Source: Martinezella lusitana (GTDB lineage: Bacteria; Pseudomonadota; Alphaproteobacteria; Rhizobiales; Rhizobiaceae). Taken from it: a stretch of 64,000 nucleotides of DNA. Shown here one piece after another: positions 1 through 8,365 of the stretch. Below the pieces are notes generated by a model, which did no database searches, had not been told where the DNA came from, and was given only the letters and a program-made list of their open reading frames with translations. The position numbers and the translations under genes were made by a program. Numbering within the stretch: the stretch's first letter is position 1; every line of letters starts with the position of its first letter. The stretch spans positions 620,001 to 684,000 of the forward strand of contig NZ_JAFEVL010000045.1 in assembly GCF_016901135.1 (NCBI RefSeq). The letters run 5' to 3'.

Positions 1-1340
1 CCACCTGCCTGATGGCTGTCGTCAAGCGCGGCATGGAGCGGCGGCAACATTTCCGTTCCGCCGGCAGCCTCCAGGCCGGTGACGAAGCGGCGTGCCGCAG
101 TGATATTGTCAGCCGTCGCCATGACTGAATCCGGGAAGAACTTTGTCATCGTGTTATCGAAACGAATGACGTTGAAACGATCGTTCGGCTCGAGCCGGGA
201 CAGAGCGTAGTCGAGGCTCGCCCTTGCCTGCTCGATGGACGTGCCGCCCATGGAGCCGGAATTGTCGATGACGAAGACCACTTCGCGGCCGGCCTTTTGC
301 GGTGTCGTCACTGCCGACGGCGTCACATAGGCGAGCACGTAATCATCCTTGCCGACATGCTCGCGGAACAGGCCGACGCTCGGCACATCGCTGGCGATTG
401 CGTTCCATTCGAGCACGAAGTCGCGGTCAGCGGTCGTGTCACCGTCAAGAACGATCCGCCGCGCAGTATCGTTCAGCCTATCGATCTTGACCGGGTGGTA
501 GAGGCTTTTGACATCGTCAATCGGAAAACCGGCATTGAGATTGATCTTCAGCGTGACAGCATTGGCGCGGTTGCTGCCCGGTGCCATCAACGGCGTAGAG
601 ACGGGCGTATCGCCGGAGTTGCGCGACGGGCTGTTTTCTGGCCGTCCCCAGCCGGCTTTCAGATCAGCATGCTGTGTGATGGCAGAGGCATCCTGCGGGG
701 AATAACGCGGCGCAACGACCAGCGGAACCCGCAGGGAAAAGCGCCCATCCGCCAGGCGCACGGCCTGTTGATATTCGATCTGGACTACGATCTTTTCATG
801 GGGACCAATGTTTGTGACCGTGTTGGTGAACACGTTCGGTCGCTGCTGCTCCACGAGAGCCGCCTTCTTGCCCTCCCTGCGGGCTTGCTCGTAGACGGCG
901 CGAGCAGCCTGCTTTTCTTTGATGTCGGCGACAACAACCCGATTGCCGACGATCATCTTGAGGGAATAAACGGCGCTATCCTCCGGAAGCGGGAAGACAT
1001 AGAGGGCTTCGACCCACTTGTCGCTCGGGTTTTCGAAAGCCTGCGTCAGAACCGCCCGCGCCGTCGGACCATTGACGTCGATGTCGACGTCGGTTGCAAG
1101 TCGCGGTGCTTCGACATACTGGCCGGCTTGCGTCGCCTGAAGGAGAAGGCTGCCTGCACCCATCTCGTTCGGCGTGACGAACGCTGCCGGCTGAGCGTGC
1201 GACTCTAAGGGGTGCAGCAGTGCGAAAATGACGGCAAGTACGGGCAGCAGGATTGCATGGCTGAACCATAATAGCTGGCCGAATCTTGTGAGGACAGTCT
1301 CCCGGTATCGGCGAGATGAAATGCTTAGCGCGGCTGACAT
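1..1340 (-). CDS. VIT and VWA domain protein (marine proteobacterial sortase-target-like), 3' end cut by window
   Basis: The reading frame starts at the ATG at 1340, seven bases after an AAGGAG ribosome site, and stays open to the window edge, so at least 446 residues are visible. Residues about 20-50 form a hydrophobic signal or anchor segment ending in an AQPA-like cleavage site. A VIT domain follows (about 60-200), with FENPSDKWVEALYVFPLP-type text and the usual KEKQAARAVYEQA stretch. A von Willebrand A domain begins with VVFVIDNSGSMGG, a complete MIDAS DxSxS motif, near residue 365. Proteins with this order in proteobacteria are envelope proteins, some paired with a class of sortase. The C-terminal sorting signal and any sortase gene would lie left of the window, so that pairing is not shown. 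Long plus-strand frames across this stretch are antisense shadows. Confidence 0.85.
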   Translation of the reverse strand, partial: MSAALSISSRRYRETVLTRFGQLLWFSHAILLPVLAVIFALLHPLESHAQPAAFVTPNEMGAGSLLLQATQAGQYVEAPRLATDVDIDVNGPTARAVLTQAFENPSDKWVEALYVFPLPEDSAVYSLKMIVGNRVVVADIKEKQAARAVYEQARREGKKAALVEQQRPNVFTNTVTNIGPHEKIVVQIEYQQAVRLADGRFSLRVPLVVAPRYSPQDASAITQHADLKAGWGRPENSPSRNSGDTPVSTPLMAPGSNRANAVTLKINLNAGFPIDDVKSLYHPVKIDRLNDTARRIVLDGDTTADRDFVLEWNAIASDVPSVGLFREHVGKDDYVLAYVTPSAVTTPQKAGREVVFVIDNSGSMGGTSIEQARASLDYALSRLEPNDRFNVIRFDNTMTKFFPDSVMATADNITAARRFVTGLEAAGGTEMLPPLHAALDDSHQAG

Positions 1341-1509
1341 GACAGGCTCCTTATTCGCTGAGGAATGACAGAAGCCATTGTGAATAAAGGCTATTTTCTT
1401 GCCAGCGTAAGCTTTGCCCTGTTTCGTCCGCATCTTGCCGTAAACGGTATTGTCGGTGGCGCCTATGTGTGGAATTGTGAAGAAAATTACGCAATCAGGA
1501 AATGAACGA

Positions 1510-2277
1510 ATGGTCCAGGGCGACCCGTATTTGTCTGACAGTCAGAATAGTGCCGTGGCGGCGCGGGTTCGCGAAGAAATTGCCCGACGACGCATTTCCA
1601 GGCAGCGGCTAGCCAACGATGCACGCATCAGTCTTTCGACATTGGAGAAGGCTCTTTCCGGACATCGCCCCTTCACGCTTGCGACCATCATTCGCCTGGA
1701 GCAAGCGATGGGCGTTGTTTTGCGCGAGCCGACAGGGGCGCCGCCGGCACTGGGCAACGAGAAGTCCGGACATGCCCCGGAAGAGCTTGGTGCCTATTCG
1801 CGTGCTTCAGTTTCATGGCTTGAGGGCGTCTATCTGACGCTTCGGCCATCCTTCGGGGATCAGAATGCGATTTTTGCCTATTGCACCGAGATTGCATGGA
1901 ATAGCGAAAGCACGCGTCTGAGTTTCAGGGAGCGCGAGCGCAGCGACGCCTCGTTTTCGCAGCAGGGCTCGGTATCGGTTCCGCATCTATCGGGGCATAT
2001 CTATCTCGTCACGAATTCGTCCGGGCAGTATCGTATGGCGATATTGTCCCGCCCCAGCATCACCGGAGAGATGTTCGGTCTCCTGACGACATTGCGCGCC
2101 GGGCAGGGCTCGCACCTCACACCTGTCTCAACGCCACTGGCCCTGTTACCGATATCGACCTTTGAGAAACCCTCATATGGCCGAGTCTCGGCCAGCGACC
2201 AAAATCACGAGGTCTATTCTTCCATCTTGAGCAAGGCTATCGCAGAGAAGTACGCGGGATTTGTTGGGTTAGGCTGA
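1510..2277 (+). CDS. XRE-family helix-turn-helix protein with unknown C-terminal domain
   Basis: A 255-residue protein. The N-terminal third (about 15-75) reads as a Cro/CI-type helix-turn-helix, with RISRQRLANDARISLSTLEKAL as helices 2-3 followed by an LATIIRLEQAMG segment. The remaining 170 residues form a mixed alpha/beta region that I do not recognise; it may sense a ligand. I chose the ATG at 1510 because AGGAA precedes it at a suitable distance. Upstream in-frame ATG 1465 and TTG 1450 have weaker ribosome sites. It is transcribed away from the VIT/VWA gene and has no obvious operon partner, so its target is unknown. Confidence 0.7.
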   Translation: MVQGDPYLSDSQNSAVAARVREEIARRRISRQRLANDARISLSTLEKALSGHRPFTLATIIRLEQAMGVVLREPTGAPPALGNEKSGHAPEELGAYSRASVSWLEGVYLTLRPSFGDQNAIFAYCTEIAWNSESTRLSFRERERSDASFSQQGSVSVPHLSGHIYLVTNSSGQYRMAILSRPSITGEMFGLLTTLRAGQGSHLTPVSTPLALLPISTFEKPSYGRVSASDQNHEVYSSILSKAIAEKYAGFVGLG

Positions 2278-2320
2278 ATCGCCGTTTTTCGCGCTTGAAA
2301 ATAGAGAACCGTGGAGCCGG

Positions 2321-2368
2321 CAAGCGTTCGATGAACGTCGCACGCGTCGCAGCCGTGATGGGTTCCGA
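2321..2368 (-). pseudogene. vapB-like antitoxin relic
   Basis: Read on the minus strand, this stretch encodes a peptide with PITAATRATFIERL, which closely matches the SITVATRTALMERL core of the VapB antitoxin at 2780-3034. At the base level I count about 34 of 48 positions identical to the same part of that gene. There is no proper start, and the surrounding frame does not look like a VapB. I read it as the remains of a second vapB copy just downstream of vapC. Confidence 0.45.
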
Positions 2369-2378
2369 TGGTGGGATG

Positions 2379-2780
2379 CTAGCGGTTGTTTTCTGTTGCC
2401 GCTCGAATGTCTGTTTCGGAAAAATCATTGCCCTTGAACAGCAAGGGCTCGCTGGTCAGCTTGGCTAGCGCATAGGAAAAACAATCGCCAAAGTTCAATC
2501 CGGCCGGGTGGCGGCCTTTGCCATAGCGGCGCCAAGCGCGGCGAGCCTGATCGCTATGGTCGGCAGAGACCGCCACGATCTCGGCGTTGATCCGATGGAG
2601 CCAAAGATCCAGTTCACTTCCCCCCTGCTCCCCGAGTCGGCTTTCAAGCACCATTGACGCTTCAAAGACTGTCGCCGCCGAGATCAGGCGGATAGGGTCG
2701 TCTGCGATGAGTGCCTCGAATGAGCTAGCTTCTGGTTCATCAAAGGCGATGGCTACGATGGCGGACGTATCGATGACCAT
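2379..2780 (-). CDS. vapC: VapC-type PIN-domain ribonuclease toxin
   Basis: A 133-residue PIN-domain protein, the usual length for VapC toxins, which cleave specific tRNAs or rRNA using Mg2+ held by four acidic residues. Visible motifs are the N-terminal VIDTSAIVAIAFDEPE with the first Asp, the mid-domain Glu in AATVFEASMVLE, and LNFGDCFSYALA plus KGNDFSETDI, which supply the later acids. The ATG overlaps the vapB stop by one base (TGATG), so the pair should be translationally coupled and the complex autoregulated. All expected catalytic acids appear present, so the toxin looks intact. Confidence 0.9.
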   Translation of the reverse strand: MVIDTSAIVAIAFDEPEASSFEALIADDPIRLISAATVFEASMVLESRLGEQGGSELDLWLHRINAEIVAVSADHSDQARRAWRRYGKGRHPAGLNFGDCFSYALAKLTSEPLLFKGNDFSETDIRAATENNR

Positions 2781-3034
2781 CAGGTTGGCAGTCCATTCTC
2801 GTCATAACCGAGAATCTCATCGGCGCTACGCGGGTCGAGAACAGGGAGGGAGCTCCAGCGGCGGCGGCTTGCCGCGAGATCCTCCAGCAGGGCTGCCTTT
2901 TGAACTTCCGAGCTAATGCGATGCAAGCGTTCCATGAGCGCCGTACGCGTAGCAACGGTGATACTCTCGCCTGTCCGCGCGGAGAGCGCGCGCGCTAGCC
3001 GTTCCGTTTCCGGGTCTTTGATGCTCAAGGCCAT
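2780..3034 (-). CDS. vapB: VapB-type antitoxin (Rv0623-like family)
   Basis: An 84-residue antitoxin of the family that begins with an MALSIKDPETERLARALS ribbon-helix-helix segment, followed by a toxin-binding C-terminal tail. It neutralises the VapC encoded immediately downstream and is expected to bind its own promoter together with VapC. The ATG at 3034 is preceded by AAAGG inside one of two direct repeats (3044-3072) that make a good operator candidate. The family assignment rests on the GESITVATRTALMERL core typical of these antitoxins. Confidence 0.88.
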   Translation of the reverse strand: MALSIKDPETERLARALSARTGESITVATRTALMERLHRISSEVQKAALLEDLAASRRRWSSLPVLDPRSADEILGYDENGLPT

Positions 3035-3043
3035 AATGGCGCC

Positions 3044-3072
3044 TTTCTACCTAAACTGATATTTTCTACCTA
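3044..3072 (-). promoter_or_regulatory. Candidate VapBC operator: two direct repeats
   Basis: The ten-base word TTTCTACCTA (plus strand) occurs at 3044-3053 and again at 3063-3072, 19 bases apart and just upstream of vapB. Toxin-antitoxin complexes usually bind repeated sites in their own promoters. The inner copy also covers the vapB ribosome site. Binding is inferred. Confidence 0.45.
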
Positions 3073-3538
3073 TATAACTCACTGTCGGCGGAAATGCACG
3101 AAAATCATTCTCGCGCAAGAGATTGCTGCCTGGGGCCATGAGCAGGGGTGCAGAGTTGCCGGGGGGTGGGGCAGGGAGGTATCCAATAAAAGCAAAAGCG
3201 GTCCAGTTTAGGGAAATAACTGGGCCGCCTTCTGCTGGACTGGAGGTTAATCAAATTCAGCACGCTAATAATAAGTTTGACTTAGTAAATGTCAACGGAA
3301 ATAAAACAGCGGGATCCATCTCCGCATCGAGCATTGGGCTCTATTGATCGTTGAGAGTCCTGTCCGGCGCTGCCGGATCCGTTGCTGCCGCTTGCACTGC
3401 CGAACATTTGGGCGTCTAAATCTCCTGTACCTTGTCGCACGAACGCCGAAAAACGATCGGATAGGTAGAATACTAACCTCTCGATCTACAACGGCTTAAG
3501 GCTTTGGCTGTATAGGGTTGTGTGGGGGAACGCCACCG
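3073..3538. other. Intergenic region between vapBC and the GGDEF-EAL gene
   Basis: About 470 bases between divergent genes. A small plus-strand open frame at 3123-3347 has a poor start and no recognisable protein features, so I do not call it. The part from about 3240 to 3320 is AT-richer than its surroundings. Promoters for both neighbours must lie here, but I see no strong consensus boxes. Confidence 0.5.
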
Positions 3539-5356
3539 ATGCTCGTCAAACTGCAGAACCAAATACTCGAGATGATTGCTTCCGGTCGGCGACTGGACAC
3601 GACGCTTGACCGTCTGTGCCGTCTGATCGAAGAGCAGGTTCCTGGTATCGCCTGTTCGGTCTTGCTCGTGGAAGACGGTGTGATTCATCCGCTCGCCGGT
3701 CCGAAGCTCCCAGCAGCCTATACGAGCGCCCTCGACGGTATCAGAATCGGTCCAAATATGGGCTCCTGTGGAACGGCCGCATATCTTGGGCAACCAGTTG
3801 CGGTCCATGACGTTTTCCTGGATGAAAAGTGGGAGGCGTTCAGGGATTTGATCGGACCGCTCGGATATAGAGCGTGCTGGTCGAGCCCGATAAAGAAGGC
3901 TGATGGAGCCGTTGTTGGCACCTTCGCCTTTTATTATGAAGAGGCACGCGGTCCATCCAAGATGGAAGAGAAGCTCGTTGAAGCCTCGGTTCATCTCTGT
4001 GCCATTGCCATAGAACGTCATAGCCGGGCGATGGAGCGGCATCGGCTTGCCTACCACGATGTTTTGACTGGCTTGCCGAATAGAGCGGCCTTTGATCGTC
4101 ATGCAAGTCAGATCACTCGAGACGGGCTAGGCCTTGTACTGCTCGATCTCGATAATTTGAAATTTACGAACGACACTTTTGGCCATCGCGCCGGCGACGA
4201 TTTGATCAAGGAAGTGGCAGTAAGATTGCAAGGCGTGGCTCAACGTCTGTTCCGCGTCGGAGGCGATGAGTTCGCAATCATATGCCGCGCCCGCAACGCC
4301 AACGACCTCAGGCAGGTAGCTGAAGCATGCCTCCAGGTTCTTAAAGCGCCGGCATGCTGCGGCGGGCACACCGTGCTGCCACTCGCGACCGCCGGGGGAG
4401 CCTTGTGCCAGGCAGGCATGAGAATGGAGGTTACGCGACATAAGGCGGATCTTGCACTTTATCATGCCAAAGACGTCGCAAAGGGAATGTTTCAGATCTT
4501 CGATGATACGGTTGCAACGGCAATCACCAGCCGCTTTGACGCGATCCGTGATGTTACGCTCGCTCTCGCAGAGAACAGAATCGTACCGTTTTATCAGCCT
4601 GTCGTAGACCTGGAGACTGGGAAGTTTGTCGGTGCGGAGGCGCTCTGTCGCATCAGACGGCCTGACGGAAGCCACGCATCAGCAGTCGAATTCTTTGAGG
4701 CGATGCATGATGCTCATATCGCCTCGGAAATCACCAGTCGCATGCTTGATCAGATGGTGTCCGATCTCATCGGCTGGCGCAGAGGAGGCATTGACATCGG
4801 CCACATTGCCATAAACGTGACCGCGGCCGATTTTCAGGCAGGCGTTCTCAAGGAACGATTATTGCGTTTCACTGATCGGGCCGGGCTTGCCCCACAAAAA
4901 GTAATCGTCGAAGTGACAGAGACCGTCTATCTCGAACAAAGGGCGGAATCTATTCGCAACGCCATCATCGATCTGAGGGCGCTAGGCTTCAAGATTGCTC
5001 TCGACGACTTCGGGACGGGGTATGCGGCGCTTTCACACCTGTTGAAGGTCAAGGTTGACATCATCAAGATCGATCGATCATTCACCAAGCTGATGCAGAG
5101 TGACAACGGTGCTGCTGCAATCGTCGAAGGAATGGTCGGCATCGCGCGACGTATGGATATCGATGTGATCGCAGAAGGCGTTGAGACATCTGTGGACGCT
5201 GCGCTGTTGAAAGAGATGGGATGCAAGCTGGCGCAAGGATATCTCTATTCGAAAGCCGTTGATGCCAAAACTTATGCTATGTTCTTCTTGCCGGCAAACT
5301 CGGACAATTGGCACCAGCCAACAAGACATAAAGCGAGCCGCTCCTCAAGACGCTAG
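3539..5356 (+). CDS. GAF-GGDEF-EAL cyclic-di-GMP signalling protein
   Basis: A 605-residue soluble protein. Residues about 15-160 form a GAF sensor domain (VPGIACSVLLVEDG, then GSCGTAAYLGQPV). A diguanylate cyclase domain follows (about 170-325) with an intact GGDEF signature inside RVGGDEFAII and HDVLTGLPNR at its start. A phosphodiesterase domain (about 345-590) keeps the EAL signature in GAEALCRIRR, together with DDFGTGYAAL and IKIDRSF, so both activities look possible. There is no membrane segment or signal peptide, so it should sense a cytoplasmic ligand. I chose ATG 3539 because GGGGGA lies just upstream; an in-frame TTG at 3518 is less likely. It stands alone, upstream of the monooxygenase gene. 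Confidence 0.9.
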   Translation: MLVKLQNQILEMIASGRRLDTTLDRLCRLIEEQVPGIACSVLLVEDGVIHPLAGPKLPAAYTSALDGIRIGPNMGSCGTAAYLGQPVAVHDVFLDEKWEAFRDLIGPLGYRACWSSPIKKADGAVVGTFAFYYEEARGPSKMEEKLVEASVHLCAIAIERHSRAMERHRLAYHDVLTGLPNRAAFDRHASQITRDGLGLVLLDLDNLKFTNDTFGHRAGDDLIKEVAVRLQGVAQRLFRVGGDEFAIICRARNANDLRQVAEACLQVLKAPACCGGHTVLPLATAGGALCQAGMRMEVTRHKADLALYHAKDVAKGMFQIFDDTVATAITSRFDAIRDVTLALAENRIVPFYQPVVDLETGKFVGAEALCRIRRPDGSHASAVEFFEAMHDAHIASEITSRMLDQMVSDLIGWRRGGIDIGHIAINVTAADFQAGVLKERLLRFTDRAGLAPQKVIVEVTETVYLEQRAESIRNAIIDLRALGFKIALDDFGTGYAALSHLLKVKVDIIKIDRSFTKLMQSDNGAAAIVEGMVGIARRMDIDVIAEGVETSVDAALLKEMGCKLAQGYLYSKAVDAKTYAMFFLPANSDNWHQPTRHKASRSSRR

Positions 5357-5401
5357 CGATTGCCGAGAAGAGACCCGCGCCATGCGGCGATCTAAATCGG
5401 A

Positions 5402-6781
5402 ATGATGGATAATATGGTGACCAAGAAGAAACAGATCCTGCTCAACGCCTTCAACATGAACTGCGTTGGTCATATCAATCACGGATTATGGGCTCACCCA
5501 CGGGATCAATCCGATCGCTATAAGACACTGAGCTACTGGACCTCGCTTGCCGCCACTTTGGAGCGCGGCCTCTTCGACGGCATATTCCTCGCCGACATCC
5601 TCGGCGTCTATGACGTCTATCAGAGCTCGGTCGATCTGACATTGCGCGAGTCCATCCAGCTGCCGGTCAACGATCCATTGTTGCTCGTTTCCGCGATGGC
5701 GGCGGTGACGCAACATCTCGGTTTCGGCGTTACCGTCAATGCCAGTGCTGATGCGCCCTATATCTTTGCCAGACGCATGTCGACGCTCGATCATCTGACG
5801 AATGGGCGCATAGGCTGGAATATCGTTACCGGTTATCTCGATAGTGCGGCGCGGGGACTGGGTCTGGATACGCAAGTCGAGCATGACAGCCGCTACGATC
5901 GTGCCGATGACCATCTCACCGTCCTCTACAAGCTCTGGGAGGGCAGCTGGGAGGACGATGCGGTTCTGGCGGATAAGCAGAAGCGTGTCTATGCCGACCC
6001 GACAAAGGTCCATCCGATAGACCATCAGGGGCAATTCTATCGCTCACAAGGCTATCATCTCGCCGAACCGTCGGTGCAGCGCACCCCGGTTCTCTATCAG
6101 GCCGGTACATCCGGTCGCGGTCGGCAGTTTGCCGCCCGTCATGCCGAATGCATCTTCATCACCGCGACCGACAAGAATGCGGCGCGCGCAACCGCCCGCA
6201 CATTGCGCGAAGCAGTCGTCACCGCCGGACGAAAGCCTGAGGACGTGAAGATATTTCTCGGCATGACCGTCATAACCGACCATTCTGCCGTCGCGGCGCA
6301 GGAAAAACATGCCGAGTATCTGCGCTACGCCAATCCGGAGGCGGGTCTTGCGCATTTTTCGGCGAGCACGGGCGTCGATTTCTCGCGCTACGATCTTGAT
6401 GAGACCATCGCCTACGGAACATCTAACGCCAGCCAATCGGCCACGCAAATCGCACAGCAGCGCGGCTGGACGAAGCGGCAGCTGCTGCAAGAGCTCGCCA
6501 TGGGTGGTCGCTATCCGGTTGTTATCGGCGATGCCGCAACGGTCGCCGACGAGCTCTCGGCATGGATCGACGAGGGCGAAATCGATGGTTTCAATCTTAC
6601 CCGCACGGTAATGCCGGAAAGCTTCGAGGATTTCATCGATATCGTCGTGCCGGCCCTGCAGGATCGCGGTATCTACAAGACAGCTTATGCGGAAGGCCCG
6701 CTTCGGCGAAAACTCTTTAGCGAAGGTGACCGGTTGCCGGATCGGCATATAGGCTCGTCCTATCGCCGCCAGAGAGGGTAA
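5402..6781 (+). CDS. NtaA/SnaA/DszA-family FMN-dependent monooxygenase
   Basis: A 459-residue flavin-dependent monooxygenase of the bacterial-luciferase superfamily, subgroup NtaA/SnaA/DszA. These oxidise substrates such as nitrilotriacetate, pristinamycin precursor or dibenzothiophene sulfone using FMNH2 supplied by a separate reductase. Family text is clear: GLFDGIFLADILGVYDVY near residue 60, NGRIGWNIVTGYLDSAARGLG near 135, the RYDRADDHLTVLYKLWEGSW segment, and PVLYQAGTSGRGRQFAARHAE near 235. No flavin reductase gene lies beside it, so the partner must be encoded elsewhere. The substrate cannot be read from sequence. A modest hairpin (6793-6814) follows the stop. Confidence 0.88.
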   Translation: MMDNMVTKKKQILLNAFNMNCVGHINHGLWAHPRDQSDRYKTLSYWTSLAATLERGLFDGIFLADILGVYDVYQSSVDLTLRESIQLPVNDPLLLVSAMAAVTQHLGFGVTVNASADAPYIFARRMSTLDHLTNGRIGWNIVTGYLDSAARGLGLDTQVEHDSRYDRADDHLTVLYKLWEGSWEDDAVLADKQKRVYADPTKVHPIDHQGQFYRSQGYHLAEPSVQRTPVLYQAGTSGRGRQFAARHAECIFITATDKNAARATARTLREAVVTAGRKPEDVKIFLGMTVITDHSAVAAQEKHAEYLRYANPEAGLAHFSASTGVDFSRYDLDETIAYGTSNASQSATQIAQQRGWTKRQLLQELAMGGRYPVVIGDAATVADELSAWIDEGEIDGFNLTRTVMPESFEDFIDIVVPALQDRGIYKTAYAEGPLRRKLFSEGDRLPDRHIGSSYRRQRG

Positions 6782-6792
6782 CACGCCGGGTT

Positions 6793-6814
6793 GGGTCTGC
6801 CTGAAGCCAGACCC
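6793..6814 (+). terminator. Hairpin after the monooxygenase gene
   Basis: GGGTCTG and CAGACCC form a perfect seven-pair stem with an eight-base loop, 12 bases after the stop codon. There is no run of T after it, so it is a weak or factor-assisted terminator at best. Confidence 0.4.
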
Positions 6815-6969
6815 TTCCTGCCAAACCCTTCCTGATTGCCACGACCTTTCTGATTGCCAGACCTCCTGATTAATGGTGTCCGGCGCTAGCCGAGCTCATC
6901 TCCGCTCAAGTCGCGGATATCCGATGCCCACCCCTCGGCAGCTTCTCGTCGGCAGTTGCCGAGGCGGCG

Positions 6970-7332
6970 TCACGCCGCCTCTTGCTCGCTGTGGAAAATG
7001 TCGAGATGCGAAAGACGGATGGTGTCGTCGACGGCCGAGATGCTCCCGATATATTCGTCAACTAGAAACGCAACATGTCCCACCGTCGTTTTCACGATTA
7101 CGATCTGACAGCTCTTCGAGGGCTCCCGGCCCAGCATGACCGCCAAGTCATAGACCGGTACCAATTCGCCGCGATATGAGGAGTGACCGAGGACACGGCG
7201 CTTGTCGTGGGCTCCCCCGAGCGGTCGCCAATTGTCCGCGCGAGCGACAATGGTTCCGTCAACGAACATATACAGAGTGTCGTGCACGCGCACGGCTGTC
7301 GCTGCGCGGCGAAAATAGCCTGATAGAGGCAT
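6970..7332 (-). CDS. CheW-like domain protein, orphan
   Basis: A 120-residue protein resembling the CheW adaptor fold, which links receptors to CheA kinases. The best match is the central and C-terminal part: RGELVPVYDLAVMLG, then QIVIVKTTVGHVAFLVDEYIG and a closing DDTIRLSHLD. The N-terminal half is more divergent. I chose ATG 7332, preceded by AGGTG, over an upstream TTG at 7395. No cheA or receptor gene is nearby, so its signalling partner is unknown. Its stop lies about 190 bases beyond the convergent monooxygenase stop. Confidence 0.65.
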   Translation of the reverse strand: MPLSGYFRRAATAVRVHDTLYMFVDGTIVARADNWRPLGGAHDKRRVLGHSSYRGELVPVYDLAVMLGREPSKSCQIVIVKTTVGHVAFLVDEYIGSISAVDDTIRLSHLDIFHSEQEAA

Positions 7333-7522
7333 AGAAAACACCTGGACCTCTTTTGAGATTATCCGGTCAAAAGTGCAGCCGACTGAGGCAAACAAGCTTA
7401 AGGGCGCCTAGGCACAATCATGATGCCGCCGAACTTGTCTCGGCCAGACACGCTCAAAATAGAATGCCTGCATTGATTAGTGTTTTATAATTTACATAAA
7501 AGTTTAACGAGTAATGGCCTTT

Positions 7523-8365
7523 TCAGAGAAGACCCGGTGTCTCATCCCAAATGGGGGCCAAACCCCTCGGATCGACGATCCGGCTCCCCGGTCGTGCCAG
7601 GCTGTGAACTGCCTGCATGTCTGCTGCGTCCAGTTCGAAATCGAAGACGCGGAGATTTTCGGCGAGCCGGGTCTCGTTGTTGGTTCTCGACAGGGCCACC
7701 ACGCCACCCTGTTGGATCAGCCAGCGCAGCACGATCTGCGCGATGCTGCGGCCGTAACGGGCGGCCGTCGAAGCGAGCACCGGATCAGACAGAACGCGTC
7801 CGACCGCCATGCCACAATAGGCGGTGACGGCGAGCCCGGCATGACCGGTGGCACCGATCAGGTCCGACTGGTTGAGATAGGGGTGATATTCGAACTGGTT
7901 GGTGACGAGCGGTCTCTCCGAGAGCGCGATCGCCTGCGTCATCAAGGCCTTGTTGAAGTTGCTGACACCGATATGGCGAACCTTTCCGGCTTTGGCGACG
8001 GCATTGAGCGCACCGATCTGGTCTGCGAGGGGCAACCTGTCGTTCGGCCAATGCAGGAGCAGCAAATCGATGTGATCCGAGCGGAGCTTCCTGAGGCTCT
8101 CGTCGATACTGGCGGCAAAGGCCCGGAGCGCGTAGTTTTCCACCCAAACCTTGGTGGTGATGAAGATTTCGGAGCGCGGGATCCCGGATGCGGCGACAAC
8201 CTCGCCGACCTCGCCTTCATTACGATAGATCTGCGCCGTATCGATGTGGCGAAAGCCGGCCTTCAGCGCGGCGGGAAGCATGCGCAGCATGTCGGCCCTG
8301 GCCATGCCGTATGTGCCATATCCGAGGACGGGGATGCGGGCATCCTTGACATCGATTGTTTGCAT
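7523..8365 (-). CDS. Aldo/keto reductase (2,5-diketogluconate reductase type)
   Basis: A 280-residue NADPH-dependent aldo/keto reductase with the full catalytic tetrad visible: Asp and Tyr in HIDTAQIYRNE, Lys in FITTKVW, and His in LLLLHWPND. The NADPH-binding C-terminal segment is present (IAQIVLRWLIQQGGVVALSR). The start is ATG 8365, which overlaps the stop of the preceding glutathionyl-hydroquinone reductase gene (TAATG), so the two genes are coupled. Together they suggest a reductive detoxification unit for quinones and reactive carbonyls. The actual substrate is not known. Confidence 0.9.
   Translation of the reverse strand: MQTIDVKDARIPVLGYGTYGMARADMLRMLPAALKAGFRHIDTAQIYRNEGEVGEVVAASGIPRSEIFITTKVWVENYALRAFAASIDESLRKLRSDHIDLLLLHWPNDRLPLADQIGALNAVAKAGKVRHIGVSNFNKALMTQAIALSERPLVTNQFEYHPYLNQSDLIGATGHAGLAVTAYCGMAVGRVLSDPVLASTAARYGRSIAQIVLRWLIQQGGVVALSRTNNETRLAENLRVFDFELDAADMQAVHSLARPGSRIVDPRGLAPIWDETPGLL

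Noticed and set aside
297..1208. 303-codon plus-strand frame
   Set aside because: Antisense to the VIT/VWA gene, which has clear domains and a good ribosome site; the plus-strand peptide has no recognisable features.
3123..3347. 74-codon plus-strand frame in the gap after vapB
   Set aside because: Poor start context, low-complexity composition and no family; treated as intergenic.
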